NCBI RefSeq assembly: GCF_022760755.1
Contig: NZ_JAIVFP010000001.1
Span: forward strand, 823,501 to 887,500
Length of the DNA: 64,000 bases
Direction of reading: 5' to 3'
From: Candidatus Rhodoblastus alkanivorans
GTDB taxonomy: Bacteria > Pseudomonadota > Alphaproteobacteria > Rhizobiales > Beijerinckiaceae
Position 1 is the stretch's first letter. Every line of letters begins with the position of its first letter. The notes below the pieces were generated by a model. It ran no database searches. It was not told where the DNA came from and saw nothing but the letters and a program-made list of their open reading frames with translations. A program made the translations under genes and the position numbers. This document shows positions 9,093-21,528 of this stretch, piece by piece.

Positions 9093-10103
9093 ATGACGAC
9101 AAAGATCCAGATCGTGGTCGAAGACGACGGAGCCGGACAGCGACTCGACCATTATCTTGCCGCGAGGCCGGAACTCGGCGCGATGAGCATCTCGCGCACC
9201 CGGATAAAGGGCCTGATCGAAAGTGGGCTGGTCTGGCTCGACGAGGCGCCGGCCCTGATTCCGAAAACGAAGATGCGGGCCGGGCAGATCGTCGAGATCG
9301 AGGTGCCAGAAGCCGCGCCCGCCGAGCCGAAGGCGGAAAAAATTCCACTCGACATATGTTTCGAGGACGAATTTCTCATCGTGCTCGACAAGCCGGCCGG
9401 GCTCGTCGTCCATCCCGGCGCGGGTCACGAGACGGGAACGCTTGTCAACGCCCTGATTGCCCATTGCGGCGATTCGCTTTCCGGCATTGGCGGGGTGAAA
9501 CGGCCCGGCATCGTCCATCGGCTCGACAAGGACACGTCCGGCCTTTTGGTGGTCGCCAAGACAGATGCGGCCCATCAGGGCCTGTCGAAACTCTTCGCCG
9601 ATCATGGCCGCACCTTGCCTTTGACCCGGGAATATCTTGCGATCTGCTGGGGCGCGCCGGAGCGGACCAGCGGGACGATAGACGCGCCGCTCGGGCGTCA
9701 CGCCATCCAGCGCGAGAAAATGGCCGTCGTGTCCGAAGAGCGCGGACGCGAGGCCGTGACCCATTGGCGGCTGTTGGAGAAATTCGGCGCCGACCGCGAG
9801 GGCCGGCCGGTCGCGAGCCTGATCGCCTGCGCGCTGGAGACCGGGCGCACTCATCAGATTCGCGTCCATCTCAGCTCGATCGGCCATCCCCTGCTCGGCG
9901 ACGAGGTCTATGGCGCCGGCTTCAAGACCAAGGCGAACCAGTTGAGCCTCAAGGCGCAACAAGCCCTCGCGGCGCTCGACCGCCAGGCGCTGCATGCCCG
10001 CGCGCTCGGCTTCGAACATCCGATCACCGGCGAGGATTTATTGTTCGAGAGCGATCCGCCCGCGGATTTCGCCGCGCTGGTCGAGGCTTTGCGCGCCAGC
10101 TGA
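9093..10103 (+). CDS. rluD: RluD-family 23S rRNA pseudouridine synthase
   Basis: The 336-residue protein has an N-terminal S4 RNA-binding domain (about residues 15-75: QRLDHYLAARPEL, ISRTRIKGLIESG) and an RluA-type catalytic domain with the catalytic aspartate in GIVHRLDKDTSGLLVVAK, plus ALETGRTHQIRVHLSSIGHPLLGDEVYG. RluD makes pseudouridines 1911, 1915 and 1917 in helix 69 of 23S rRNA; assignment to RluD rather than RluC rests on overall layout and is probable, not proven. The ATG at 9093 was chosen; a TTG three codons upstream is less likely. It is divergent from the flavoprotein gene, and its stop abuts the stop of the convergent Ntn hydrolase gene. Confidence 0.88.
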   Translation: MTTKIQIVVEDDGAGQRLDHYLAARPELGAMSISRTRIKGLIESGLVWLDEAPALIPKTKMRAGQIVEIEVPEAAPAEPKAEKIPLDICFEDEFLIVLDKPAGLVVHPGAGHETGTLVNALIAHCGDSLSGIGGVKRPGIVHRLDKDTSGLLVVAKTDAAHQGLSKLFADHGRTLPLTREYLAICWGAPERTSGTIDAPLGRHAIQREKMAVVSEERGREAVTHWRLLEKFGADREGRPVASLIACALETGRTHQIRVHLSSIGHPLLGDEVYGAGFKTKANQLSLKAQQALAALDRQALHARALGFEHPITGEDLLFESDPPADFAALVEALRAS

Positions 10104-11096
10104 TCAGCCGATTTCAAGTAAGGCGGTCGCCGGGCCGGTCCGTTCAAAACCCTGCGCCACGAGACGGCCGCTCGCCGGATTTGCCATCATGACCAATCGC
10201 GTATTGGCGACATGGATCGGCGGCCGCATCCAGTCGAGCGACCAGTCCGGCTCTTGCCGCAACAGGGCGCGCATGGCGGCGCGGCGCGGCAGGCTGACGC
10301 GGTCGCGCGGCCCCCCGCGCGGACCCGGACAACTCGCCCAATGATTGGCGGCGGCCGGCTCCGGCGCGGTGAAAGCCTGATGCTCGGTGCGTTCGATAAC
10401 AACAGTCTCGCCGGGCTTCGCGCCGGCAAGGGTGAATATGGCCGGAATGCAGATCGGCGTCTGACGCAGCAGCGCAACGGCGGCGTCAAAATTCTCGCAA
10501 GTATCGAAGGCGAGCCGCAGCAAATGACTTGGCGGCGTTTCGCGCGAGGCGCCGACGCGCCATCGGGCGAGAGGCCAACCGAGCGCCTTGCCGAACGGAC
10601 CCGGCAGGGGCGGCTGGTTGATGGCGGCGGCGAAGCGGCCCGGCGCGAAGCCGGTGAGGACGCCGGCATAGCCCGGCCAGGTCAGGCTGACGTAAGATCC
10701 GGCCACGCCCTGCCGGCGCGTCGCGACCAGGGCGCGGCCCAATCCGTCGAACGGCCAGTCCAAAGTCCGCAGCAATGTCGGCCCGCCGTGGCCGGGATCC
10801 TCCGCCGCGCCGGAGGTGCAGCCCCATTCATAGGAATAATTGAGCAGATAAGCGCCGGGGCGCCCCATGGCGCGGTCCACCCCTTCGATCGCCTCGCGCA
10901 GCGGCGTCGCGGCGCGCCGCGCCCAGGCGCGGCTGATCTTATCGGCGGAGCGCAGCCCTAGCGGCGTATAGGTTCTGCGCGCCGAGGCGAGGAGGAGGCC
11001 GAGCCGTCCGGGTTCGGCGCGCAAGGCGGCGACCGCCGGTTCGTCGTCGGGGGCGACGTCAATGAGCGGAATCGGCGGGCGTTGTTGTTCGGCCAT
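10104..11096 (-). CDS. Acid ceramidase / NAAA-like Ntn hydrolase (C-N amide hydrolase)
   Basis: The 330-residue protein carries EWGCTSGAAED (Cys93), followed by a strand and LLRTLDWPFDGL. This matches the pattern around the autocatalytically exposed nucleophile cysteine of acid ceramidase and N-acylethanolamine acid amidase (GCTSI followed by a GRNMDFG-type Arg-Asp motif). NYSYEW before it, GYAGVLTGFAPGRFAAAINQ and a conserved NHWASC segment near the C-terminus also fit the Ntn fold. If active it would cut an amide bond in a fatty amide or similar substrate after self-cleavage at Cys93. The start at 11096 follows a GAGG ribosome site; an alternative start 11 codons upstream lacks one. No signal peptide is visible, so a cytosolic location is inferred. 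Substrate unknown. Confidence 0.7.
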   Translation of the reverse strand: MAEQQRPPIPLIDVAPDDEPAVAALRAEPGRLGLLLASARRTYTPLGLRSADKISRAWARRAATPLREAIEGVDRAMGRPGAYLLNYSYEWGCTSGAAEDPGHGGPTLLRTLDWPFDGLGRALVATRRQGVAGSYVSLTWPGYAGVLTGFAPGRFAAAINQPPLPGPFGKALGWPLARWRVGASRETPPSHLLRLAFDTCENFDAAVALLRQTPICIPAIFTLAGAKPGETVVIERTEHQAFTAPEPAAANHWASCPGPRGGPRDRVSLPRRAAMRALLRQEPDWSLDWMRPPIHVANTRLVMMANPASGRLVAQGFERTGPATALLEIG

Positions 11097-11192
11097 GCGG
11101 ACCTCGATTTGCCGGCGCAACGCCGACAACGCGCAAAGTCCATAATTGGGAACGAATTTGCCGAGTTTAAGGGGAAAGGCCTTCGGCGCCCT

Positions 11193-12392
11193 TCAATCGG
11201 GGGCGAAGGAAATCCGCCGCGCCGCCAGCGCGCGCCATCTGTTGGCGAGCAGCCGTCCGGCTTTCATCCCCGGCCGCTCGACCAACAGATAGGTGGTCGC
11301 CGTCAGGAGGACGACGACGAGTGCGACGAGCGGCAGCAGCACCGGCAGAAAGGGCGTTGGAAAAAGTCCGGTCAGGGCGCCGCCGAAAGTGAACAAGGCG
11401 AACAGGACGATGCCGTGGGTGAGATAGATTCCATAGGAACATTCACCGAGAACGAGAGCCGCTTTCGTCGCCAGAAGCCCGCCCATGTCATTGCCGCTGG
11501 CGACCGCGAAGAAAAACAAGGCGAGAAGCGGCCAAGCGAGGTCGAGCGGGGTTTTGAACAGGATCATCGAGGCGAGCAAAGCCGCGAGCGCGGGCAAGGT
11601 CATCGCCGGCGCTCGAAGCCGGGCGGCGAGCGCGGGCCGGCTTTGCGCCTCGAAGGCCAGCATGCCGGTGCCGAACAAAGGCAGAAATTTCGAGAAGCCG
11701 AAATCGTGCAGAACATGCCGGAAAACCACGCCGACCAGGATCACGGCGAAAGGCAGCGCCCAGCTTGGAAGCTTCCCGCGCGACAGATCCATGGCGATGG
11801 CGCAGACCGGGAGGACAGCGAGATAGAACAGCCATTCATAGGTCAGCGACCACAGAACATAGGCGTTCACCCGCCCGGAATCCTCATAGCCGAGCAGCGG
11901 CGGCATGCCGGCGGCGAAAATCCAGCGCAGCGCCGCGCCGGGAAAATCGGCGTCGAGGCCATGTCCCGTCCGCAGCATGACGACCAAAGTGACCAGGACG
12001 AAGGCGGCAATGCTCATCGGGACGAGGCGGAACACGCGGGTGATATAAAGCGCCGGCCAGGAATTGGCGCGGAATCCGGCGAGAATCCTTGGATAGAACA
12101 AAAGGCCGGTGGTCATGAAGAAAAGCGCGACGCCGGTTGAGCCCAATTGTTCGAAAAAGTTGATTTTCAGTTGCGCCCAGGTCCCGGTGATCCGGGTCAT
12201 CTGGAGCCACACCGCGAAATGATGGACCATGACGGAGAGCGCGAGGAAGCCGCGCAGCCCATCGATCTGGCCGATTCTCTTTTCGCGGGAGGGCAGGGGG
12301 AAGCCGGCGTTGGCGAGAACATGGCCGGTCGCCATGGCGACGCCAAAGGCGGCGACGGCGCCGGCGCAAACGCCGAGAACGGGAAGAGGCAT
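11193..12392 (-). CDS. Acyltransferase-3 family integral membrane O-acyltransferase
   Basis: The 399-residue protein has about ten hydrophobic segments. Near residue 43 it has the family signature IDGLRGFLALSVMVHHFAVW with the conserved R-x(n)-H pattern, later EWLFYLAVLP and GECSYGIYLTHGIV. Family members (OafA, NodX, OatA-type) move acetyl or other acyl groups onto surface sugars across the inner membrane. There is one extra hydrophobic segment at the N-terminus (GVCAGAVAAFGVAMATG) before the usual first motif. It lies 40 bases downstream of glmM on the same strand and may be read through from it, which would tie it to envelope sugar metabolism. The target polymer is unknown. Confidence 0.85.
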   Translation of the reverse strand: MPLPVLGVCAGAVAAFGVAMATGHVLANAGFPLPSREKRIGQIDGLRGFLALSVMVHHFAVWLQMTRITGTWAQLKINFFEQLGSTGVALFFMTTGLLFYPRILAGFRANSWPALYITRVFRLVPMSIAAFVLVTLVVMLRTGHGLDADFPGAALRWIFAAGMPPLLGYEDSGRVNAYVLWSLTYEWLFYLAVLPVCAIAMDLSRGKLPSWALPFAVILVGVVFRHVLHDFGFSKFLPLFGTGMLAFEAQSRPALAARLRAPAMTLPALAALLASMILFKTPLDLAWPLLALFFFAVASGNDMGGLLATKAALVLGECSYGIYLTHGIVLFALFTFGGALTGLFPTPFLPVLLPLVALVVVLLTATTYLLVERPGMKAGRLLANRWRALAARRISFAPD

Positions 12393-12432
12393 CGAGGGCG
12401 CCGCTATTCTGATCGACCTGTCGGCGGCGCGG

Positions 12433-13773
<1,341 letters not shown>

Positions 13774-13905
13774 CGCGGAAGCTTCTCCATATGGCGCGGG
13801 TGAATCGGTCAAATCGGCCGGAATATAGACGAACTTTGACGCAGCCGCGTTCACATTGCTTATACAGCTATAACAGCGCCGCGAGAAGTCAGCGAAAACC
13901 GAAGG

Positions 13906-13943
13906 GGCCGCGCGGTGAAATCGGTCGATTTCACCGCGCGGCC
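13906..13943 (-). terminator. 18-bp stem hairpin between ftsH and glmM
   Basis: A perfect 18-bp stem pairs 13906-13923 (starting GGCCGCGCGGTGAAATCG) with 13926-13943 around a two-base spacer. It begins 30 bases after the ftsH stop. On the ftsH strand it is followed by CCTTCGGTTTTCG, a poor T-tract. It could be an intrinsic terminator, a processing site or a partial attenuator that lowers glmM expression from the ftsH transcript. Confidence 0.5.
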
Positions 13944-13972
13944 GCCGTTTCAACGGCTGGAGAGCCAGCCCG

Positions 13973-15901
<1,929 letters not shown>

Positions 15902-15997
15902 TTGCTTTCCTGCGGAGCCTCTCCGGTCGAGCGTCGCTCGCTTGCGTTCTTACGATATTTAGGCCCGGCAAGCGGGCTTGCCAAGTGAAGTCAATCG

Positions 15998-17044
15998 TCA
16001 ATCGGACGGAAGGCCGGGAAAATCGCTCGTTCGGGCCGCCACGCTGGAGGTCGGCGCGCCGCGGCGGCGCTCCTTTTCCTTGTGTAGCGACAAAAGGCCG
16101 CGCGCGTCGAGACGCGCCGCGCAGCCGCCGAGCGTCGCCCGCAACGGCTGGCCGTTTTCGCGCGCCAGCCGCAGATTTTTGGCGAAAACTTCCAGCCGTT
16201 CCAGCCGGGCCGGCGCCGCGCCGGCGATTTCGGCGAAAATCAGCGCCAGAAGACGTTCCAGAACCGCCTGCGGCGCGCCTTCGGCCGGGCGCAGATCGAA
16301 TATATTGCGTTCCGGCCCTTTTGTGCGTGCGAAAACGTCGCGCGCCGCCCATTCGATGGCCTCGTCGGCCTTGCGCGCCCGTTCGGCGAGCTTTTCCAGG
16401 CGCTCGGGCGTAAGGCCGAGTTCATGCAGGGCGGGCGCGACGGCGCGCCAGCGGGCGCGGGCGAAAACGGGGTTGGCATTGGCCGGATCGTCGAAAAAAT
16501 CCTGGCCCTCGCGCCGGCAGAAATCGATCAGCGCCTGTTTGCTTAAGCCCAGCAGCGGCCGGACGAGCCGGCCGCCGCGCATGATCTGGTCGCGGGCCAT
16601 GCCGGAAAGTCCGGCGATTCCGCTGCCGCGCGCGAGGCGAATGAGAAGCGTCTCCCATTGGTCGTCGGCATGATGGGCGGTGGCGACCGCTTGCGCGCCG
16701 ATCAAGCGCGCATGGTCGAAAAGCAGGGCGTAGCGGGCCTCGCGCGCCTTTTCCTGCACGCCGGCGGCGGGTTTTGCGCCGCGCCAGACCAGAATATCGT
16801 GCTCAAGGCCAAGTTCGCGCGCCCAGCGCCCGACCTGGGCCGCTTCGGCGCCCGAATCCGGCCGCAACCCATGATCGACGGTCGCGACGCGAAGAGCGAC
16901 GCCGGCCCCGGCGTCGCGCCAGCGGCGCGCGAGGCGCATCAGGGTCAGGGAATCCGGCCCGCCCGACACCGCGACCAGGAGGCCGGAGAGCCGTTCAAAG
17001 CCCGCGAACAGAGGGCCGGGGTCGAGATCGTCCTGGGTCAGCAA
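15998..17044 (-). CDS. tilS: tRNA(Ile)-lysidine synthetase
   Basis: The 348-residue protein has the N-terminal PP-loop ATPase motif VAVSGGPDSLTLM (about residues 25-37), VATVDHGLRPDS and the ATAHHADDQWETLL segment typical of TilS. It converts cytidine 34 of the CAU anticodon of tRNA-Ile2 to lysidine. The C-terminal domain is short and arginine-rich compared with E. coli TilS (432 residues). The start is a TTG at 17044 that overlaps the last seven bases of cpoB, with AAAGG four bases upstream. Translation therefore looks coupled to cpoB. About 95 bases separate its stop from the ftsH start. Confidence 0.93.
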   Translation of the reverse strand: MLTQDDLDPGPLFAGFERLSGLLVAVSGGPDSLTLMRLARRWRDAGAGVALRVATVDHGLRPDSGAEAAQVGRWARELGLEHDILVWRGAKPAAGVQEKAREARYALLFDHARLIGAQAVATAHHADDQWETLLIRLARGSGIAGLSGMARDQIMRGGRLVRPLLGLSKQALIDFCRREGQDFFDDPANANPVFARARWRAVAPALHELGLTPERLEKLAERARKADEAIEWAARDVFARTKGPERNIFDLRPAEGAPQAVLERLLALIFAEIAGAAPARLERLEVFAKNLRLARENGQPLRATLGGCAARLDARGLLSLHKEKERRRGAPTSSVAARTSDFPGLPSD

Positions 17045-18105
17045 GAAGCCTTTCTCGCCTCGCGCGCCGCGGCGAGTTTTTCCGCCGGGGAGGCATTGGG
17101 ATATTTGCGCGGCATTTCCGAGAAGAAGGCGCAGGCCTGCTCCTTGGCGCCCAAAGCGTTGAGCGAAACGCCGAGCTTGATCATGGCGTAGGGCGCGACC
17201 GGGCTCCTGGCGTAATCGGTCGCGATCTTCAGGAATTGTTCCGCCGCCTCGCGGTGGCGGTTCCGGTAATAATAGCTTTCGCCCAGATGATAGATGGCCG
17301 GCGCGATATAGCGGCTGTGGGGATTCTTCTCGACGAAGGCGGAGAAGGCCTGCTGGGCGGCGTCATAATGCTGCGACCTGAGCTGTTCGGCGGCGGCCTC
17401 ATATTCGGCCTTGATCGGGTCGCCCGGCGCGGGGGCGGGCGTCGTCGCCTGAGGCATCGCGCCTGACGGCGCTTCCACCGAGGCCAAAGCGTCGGGGTTG
17501 GGGCCGCGCAGGCTGGGCGGGCGAATGTCGAGCGGCGCGCTTGCGGAGCCGCTTGAGCCGAGCGGCAGGGGCGCGCCCGGCGCATTGGGATCGGCGGACG
17601 GGTTGAAAGCGTCATGGCGGCGGCCGTTGGCGACCGTCGGCGACCCGTAGTCCGGCGCGGCGGCGGGCGCCGGAGCATCGGGCGCCGCGGGCGGCGGAAC
17701 ATTGGCCGCAACGGAGGGCGTGGCGCTCGGGCCGCTCAGTTCAGAACGGCGCTGCGGCGTCGCGCCGTGTCCGCCGGACCGCGCGTTTTCGTCGAAACGG
17801 GCGTCCACGTCGGTCTGGAACTTGCGCAACACGTCCTCAAGCTGCTTGACCTGGAACTGCAACTGCTCGACCTGGCCGTTCAGATTCCGCACCTGGCTTT
17901 CCAGCCGGTCGATGCGCAGCAGGGAGGATGTGTCTCGATTGGGCTGGGCGTCGCCGCCCTGATTCGGGACATTGGCCGCGGGGCGGTCGAAAAATTGCGC
18001 CCTCGCGGTTCCGGCTGCGGAAAAAAGCGCGGCGGCGATCAAGGCGGTCATCAATTTTTTGCGCGGCGCGGCGAAGCAAAGGGCGCCCGGCGACAGAATG
18101 GACAT
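17038..18105 (-). CDS. cpoB: CpoB (YbgF) cell division coordinator
   Basis: The 355-residue protein has a signal peptide (KKLMTALIAAALFSAAGTARAQ, cleavage after about residue 36). A coiled-coil trimerisation region follows (LLRIDRLESQVRNLNGQVEQ, about 60-105), then a long proline/alanine/serine-rich linker, and three TPR repeats at the C-terminus (about 225-345: KAEYEAAAEQLRSQHYDAA, YIAPAIYHLGESYYYR, PYAMIKLGVSLNALG). CpoB sits in the periplasm, binds TolA and tunes PBP1B with LpoB during constriction in E. coli. It is the last gene of the tol-pal string. Its end overlaps the tilS start. The N-terminal part before the signal (SILSPGALCFAAPR) may belong to the n-region or be untranslated. Confidence 0.93.
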   Translation of the reverse strand: MSILSPGALCFAAPRKKLMTALIAAALFSAAGTARAQFFDRPAANVPNQGGDAQPNRDTSSLLRIDRLESQVRNLNGQVEQLQFQVKQLEDVLRKFQTDVDARFDENARSGGHGATPQRRSELSGPSATPSVAANVPPPAAPDAPAPAAAPDYGSPTVANGRRHDAFNPSADPNAPGAPLPLGSSGSASAPLDIRPPSLRGPNPDALASVEAPSGAMPQATTPAPAPGDPIKAEYEAAAEQLRSQHYDAAQQAFSAFVEKNPHSRYIAPAIYHLGESYYYRNRHREAAEQFLKIATDYARSPVAPYAMIKLGVSLNALGAKEQACAFFSEMPRKYPNASPAEKLAAAREARKASC

Positions 18106-18210
18106 GTCTTCTCAAACCTCGGCGGGGAAACGATCGTTATTTAGCATATGTCGCCCGGCGATGAGGTGAAAAAGTGGCGTTGGCGTTGTTTTTGGGCCAC
18201 AGCGAGCAAA

Positions 18211-18238
18211 GAAAAAGCCGGCGCTCGAAGGCGCCGGC
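18211..18238 (-). terminator. Rho-independent terminator of pal
   Basis: An 8-bp stem (GCCGGCGC at 18217-18224 with 18231-18238, loop six bases) is followed on the minus strand by TTTTTCTTTG. It lies about 25 bases after the pal stop and should end most pal transcripts before cpoB, which then needs its own promoter or read-through. Confidence 0.85.
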
Positions 18239-18263
18239 CCGAATTCCAGCCTCGCGGCCGATT

Positions 18264-18788
18264 TCAGCTTTGTCCGCCCCGCAGCACGGTGACCGCGCGG
18301 CGGTTCTGCGACCAGCAGGAAATGTCGTCGCAGACCGCGACCGGGCGCTCCTTGCCGTAGGAAATGGTCTTGATGCGCGCGGCCGCGACGCCGCGCGAGA
18401 TCAGATATTCCTTGACCGTTTCGGCGCGCCGGGCGCCGAGGGCGAAATTATATTCGCGGGTTCCGCGCTCGTCGGCGTGGCCCTCGATGGTGAAGGCGTA
18501 ATTGGGATAGCGGCTGAGCCAGGTCGCCTGCTTGTCGAGCGTGGCCTGGGCGGCGGCGCTCAACTGGCTCGAATCGCTGTCGAAGAAGACGCGATCGCCG
18601 ACATTGACCACGAAATCCTGCTGCGAGCCCGGCGTGGCGGAGCCCGCCGCGCCGACCCCGCCGCCGGCGCCGCCGCGTCCGTCGAGGCCTGCCATGTCGG
18701 TCGGGTTCTTGGCGCAGGCCCCGAGAGCCAGGGCCGTGGCGAGAACGGCGGCATATTTCAGGCCGACCATCGGGCCGAGTTTGTTCAT
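18264..18788 (-). CDS. pal: Peptidoglycan-associated lipoprotein Pal
   Basis: The 174-residue lipoprotein has a signal with the lipobox LGAC (cysteine near residue 24), a glycine-rich linker, and an OmpA-like domain. That domain has RVFFDSDSSQLSAAAQATLDKQA and the peptidoglycan-binding motif TIEGHADERGTREYNFALGARRAETVKEYL. It anchors the outer membrane to diaminopimelate in the cell wall and binds TolB. The start at 18788 has GGAG nine bases upstream; an upstream GTG extends the frame but would disrupt the signal peptide. The gap of about 260 bases to tolB suggests a separate pal promoter, and a good terminator follows. Confidence 0.96.
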   Translation of the reverse strand: MNKLGPMVGLKYAAVLATALALGACAKNPTDMAGLDGRGGAGGGVGAAGSATPGSQQDFVVNVGDRVFFDSDSSQLSAAAQATLDKQATWLSRYPNYAFTIEGHADERGTREYNFALGARRAETVKEYLISRGVAAARIKTISYGKERPVAVCDDISCWSQNRRAVTVLRGGQS

Positions 18789-19048
18789 CCGGTGCGCTCC
18801 TATACCTGAAAGCCCGCTTGCGGTCGAAGCCCGCGCCGTCCGGGCGCCGTAACGTTCTGTTCGCTTCACGCCCCGCTGCGCTTCAGGCGCGGCGGGTTCT
18901 GCCTTGAGTCCTAGACCGCGAATATTAAGCGAGCGTTTTCGTAACCTTGATGAAAGGTTATGAAATCCGGCGACTTTGTGACCTTGTTCGCTATGGTTAA
19001 CAGGGCGTTCATGGCCGCAATGGGGCGTGGCGCCATTTTTTTTGGCCT

Positions 19049-20353
19049 TCAGCCGAGCAGTGCGCTCCAGGACGGGTCCGAGCCGAAATTCGGCGTCGGC
19101 GCCGGGAATTGGGCGCGGCCGAATATATCGGTCATGAACAGATGCGGGCCGCCATTGACGTTGCGGAAGAACATAACGAACAGGCCGTTGGGGGCCCAGG
19201 TCGGCCCCTCATTATGGAAGCTCTCGACCAGAATGCGCTGGCCCGATCCGTCGGGCTTGATCACGCCGATGGCGAATTTGCCGTTGGCGACGCGGGTAAA
19301 GGCGATATAGTCGCCCTTGGGCGACCATACCGGGGTCGAATAGCGTCCCTCGCCGAAGGAAATGCGATTCGCGGGGCCGCCGCCCGCGCTCATCACGTAG
19401 ATCTGCTGGGTTCCGCCGCGGTCTGACTCGAAACAGATGCGCGATCCGTCCGGCGAATAGCAGGGCGAGGTGTCGATCGCCGAGGAATCGGTCAGCCGGG
19501 TGGTTTTGCGCGAGCGCAGGTCCATGCTGTAGAGATTGGCGCTGCCGTTCTGCTCGAGCGACATGACGACGCGCTGCCCATCCGGCGAGAAGCGCGGCGA
19601 AAAGGTCATGCCGGGGAAATTGCCGACGACTTCGCGCTGGCCGGTGTCGATATTGAGCAGGAAAACCCGCGGGTCCTCGGCGCCGAACGACATATAGGTC
19701 AGTTCCTGCGAATTGGGCGAGAAGCGCGGCGTCACCACCAGGTCCTCGCCGCGCGTCAGATAGCGCACATTGGCGCCGTCCTGGTCCATGATCGCCAGCC
19801 GCTTGCGGCGGTCCTGACGCGATCCGGTCTCGTCCACGAAGGCGATTCTGGTGTCGAAAAAGCCGGATTCGCCGGTCACCTTGGTGAAAATCGCGTCCGA
19901 GATGATATGGCCGACGCGCCGCGAATTATTGGGGTCGGTGACATATTGCTGGCCGGAGGCCTGGGTCCCGGCGCCGACGTCCCATAGCCGGAATTCGGTC
20001 TTCATTCGTCCGTCCGGGCCGCGTCCGGCGCGGCCGACGACGACATATTGGGCGCCGAGCGCCTTGAACGTCGCCAGATTGGGCGCGGCGTCGGGATTGA
20101 CGCCGGCGCCGGCGGCGCCGGCGTCGATCGGATTGATGAAGACCGAGCGCTTGAAATTATTGACGATGATTGCGCTGATCGACGCGCCGCCGTCGCCGGC
20201 GAAGGGGACGATCGCTACATTGACCGGCGTGAAATTGCCGCCGCCATGCACGTCGAGATAGCGCTGGCCCGACGAGACGCGGGTGAACAGGGGGGTGAGG
20301 GCGAGCCCGCCGAGCATGGCGGCGGCGGCGCGGCGGCTGGGGGTGAATTGCAT
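19049..20353 (-). CDS. tolB: Tol-Pal system beta-propeller protein TolB
   Basis: The 434-residue periplasmic protein has an N-terminal signal starting with an RR pair ([18 protein letters not shown]), an alpha/beta domain (about residues 35-165), and a six-bladed propeller with repeated F/Y-SPDG units ([54 protein letters not shown]). It links Pal to TolA during outer-membrane constriction. GGA lies eight bases before the ATG. It lies 35 bases downstream of tolA in the same direction. The twin arginine may be chance, since TolB normally uses the Sec route. Confidence 0.97.
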   Translation of the reverse strand: MQFTPSRRAAAAMLGGLALTPLFTRVSSGQRYLDVHGGGNFTPVNVAIVPFAGDGGASISAIIVNNFKRSVFINPIDAGAAGAGVNPDAAPNLATFKALGAQYVVVGRAGRGPDGRMKTEFRLWDVGAGTQASGQQYVTDPNNSRRVGHIISDAIFTKVTGESGFFDTRIAFVDETGSRQDRRKRLAIMDQDGANVRYLTRGEDLVVTPRFSPNSQELTYMSFGAEDPRVFLLNIDTGQREVVGNFPGMTFSPRFSPDGQRVVMSLEQNGSANLYSMDLRSRKTTRLTDSSAIDTSPCYSPDGSRICFESDRGGTQQIYVMSAGGGPANRISFGEGRYSTPVWSPKGDYIAFTRVANGKFAIGVIKPDGSGQRILVESFHNEGPTWAPNGLFVMFFRNVNGGPHLFMTDIFGRAQFPAPTPNFGSDPSWSALLG

Positions 20354-20388
20354 CGGGGGGTCCTGAGTTTTCGCGCGGAATTTGGGGG

Positions 20389-21504
20389 CTAGTTCAAGAT
20401 TTCGGGGTCAAACCCGACCACCCAATCCTTCCACTGGTCATAATAGGGCAGGTATTGGGCGGGAATGCGAAGCGGGTTGCAGCGCCGCACCGCGCGCACC
20501 GCGCTTTCGGCCAAGCCCCGGAATTGGGGGTTCGACGGCGGGTTGAGCAGCACCGGCTGGCCGGCGAGCGAGCCGTCGGGCCGATAGGTTACATGGATCC
20601 TGGCGACATATTTGTCGCCGGTCAGCGGCAGATAATTCCAGCACTGCTTGTACTGCTCCTGCAGCAGAGCGTTGAGCGAATCCGACATCGAGGGCGACAT
20701 GCGCGCGCCGGTCGCATGACGGGCGCCCAGGGCGGCGGCGCGGCTGATCTCGCGACCGCTGGTGAATTTCGCGTCCGGCGCCTTCTCGTCAAGCAGTTTG
20801 GCGATTTCCGAGAGATCGGGTGTGCGGCGATGTTCGCTCTCCGCGCTGGATTTCCGCTTCTGCGCCGGCTTGTCCTTGGCGTCGGCGAGCAGTTTGGCGA
20901 TGTCGTCGGGCTTCGGCGGCTTGCGTGTCGGCTTCTCCTCCGCCTTGGCCTTGGGCTCGGGCTTTTCCCGCGGCTTTTCGGGCGGCGGCGGCTCGGGCGC
21001 GGGCTTGCGCTCGGCCTTTTCCGGCGGCTTCGGGCGCGGCGGCGGCCGGACGGCCTCGGCGTCCTTGCGTTCCGCTTCCTGTTTCTGTTCGGGGGGCCGC
21101 GGCGGCGTTTTCGCGACGGGCGGCGGCGGAGGCGCTGGACGCGGCGGCGGCGTGGGAGGCGACGGCGGCGTTTGATCAGCCTCGGCCTGGTCGGTCGACC
21201 GCCTCAACGGCGGGGCCGGGACCGGAACGTCACGCTTGGCCTCGGGTGGAGGCGGAGGCGGCGTCGGCTTGGCCTCGCTGCGCTCGGCGACCTTATCGGC
21301 GCGTGGCTTGTCCGCTTTCGGGGCCGTCTTCTCGCCCTGCATGATCTCGTGGAACTGGCTTTCCGTGATGGTCTCGACCGCCACTGCCTCCTCGGCGTCG
21401 GCGAATTTCTGCTCATGGGAAAAATGGACGAGCAGAAACGCCAGCAGCCCGAGATGGATTGCCGCCGAGACAAGAAAGCCAGGCTCCGAACGCGAAAACC
21501 TCAC
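20389..21504 (-). CDS. tolA: Cell envelope integrity protein TolA
   Basis: The 371-residue protein starts with a short cytoplasmic piece and one membrane segment (about residues 10-27, [18 protein letters not shown]). A very long proline-, lysine- and glutamate-rich periplasmic region follows (about 55-240), then a C-terminal domain (about 270-371) with [30 protein letters not shown] typical of TolA/TonB-like C-termini. It uses the TolQR proton motor to reach TolB-Pal. The start is GTG at 21504. Middle-region length varies strongly in the family, so the low-complexity part is normal. It lies 25 bases after tolR. Confidence 0.92.
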   Translation of the reverse strand: MRFSRSEPGFLVSAAIHLGLLAFLLVHFSHEQKFADAEEAVAVETITESQFHEIMQGEKTAPKADKPRADKVAERSEAKPTPPPPPPEAKRDVPVPAPPLRRSTDQAEADQTPPSPPTPPPRPAPPPPPVAKTPPRPPEQKQEAERKDAEAVRPPPRPKPPEKAERKPAPEPPPPEKPREKPEPKAKAEEKPTRKPPKPDDIAKLLADAKDKPAQKRKSSAESEHRRTPDLSEIAKLLDEKAPDAKFTSGREISRAAALGARHATGARMSPSMSDSLNALLQEQYKQCWNYLPLTGDKYVARIHVTYRPDGSLAGQPVLLNPPSNPQFRGLAESAVRAVRRCNPLRIPAQYLPYYDQWKDWVVGFDPEILN

Positions 21505-21528
21505 TTGGAAAATCTCACTTGGCCAGAC

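Noticed and set aside
19034-19043. Run of eight T residues on the + strand between tolB and pal, preceded by GGCGCCA
   Set aside because: It would be a terminator only for + transcripts, but both neighbours are on the minus strand and the stem is weak.
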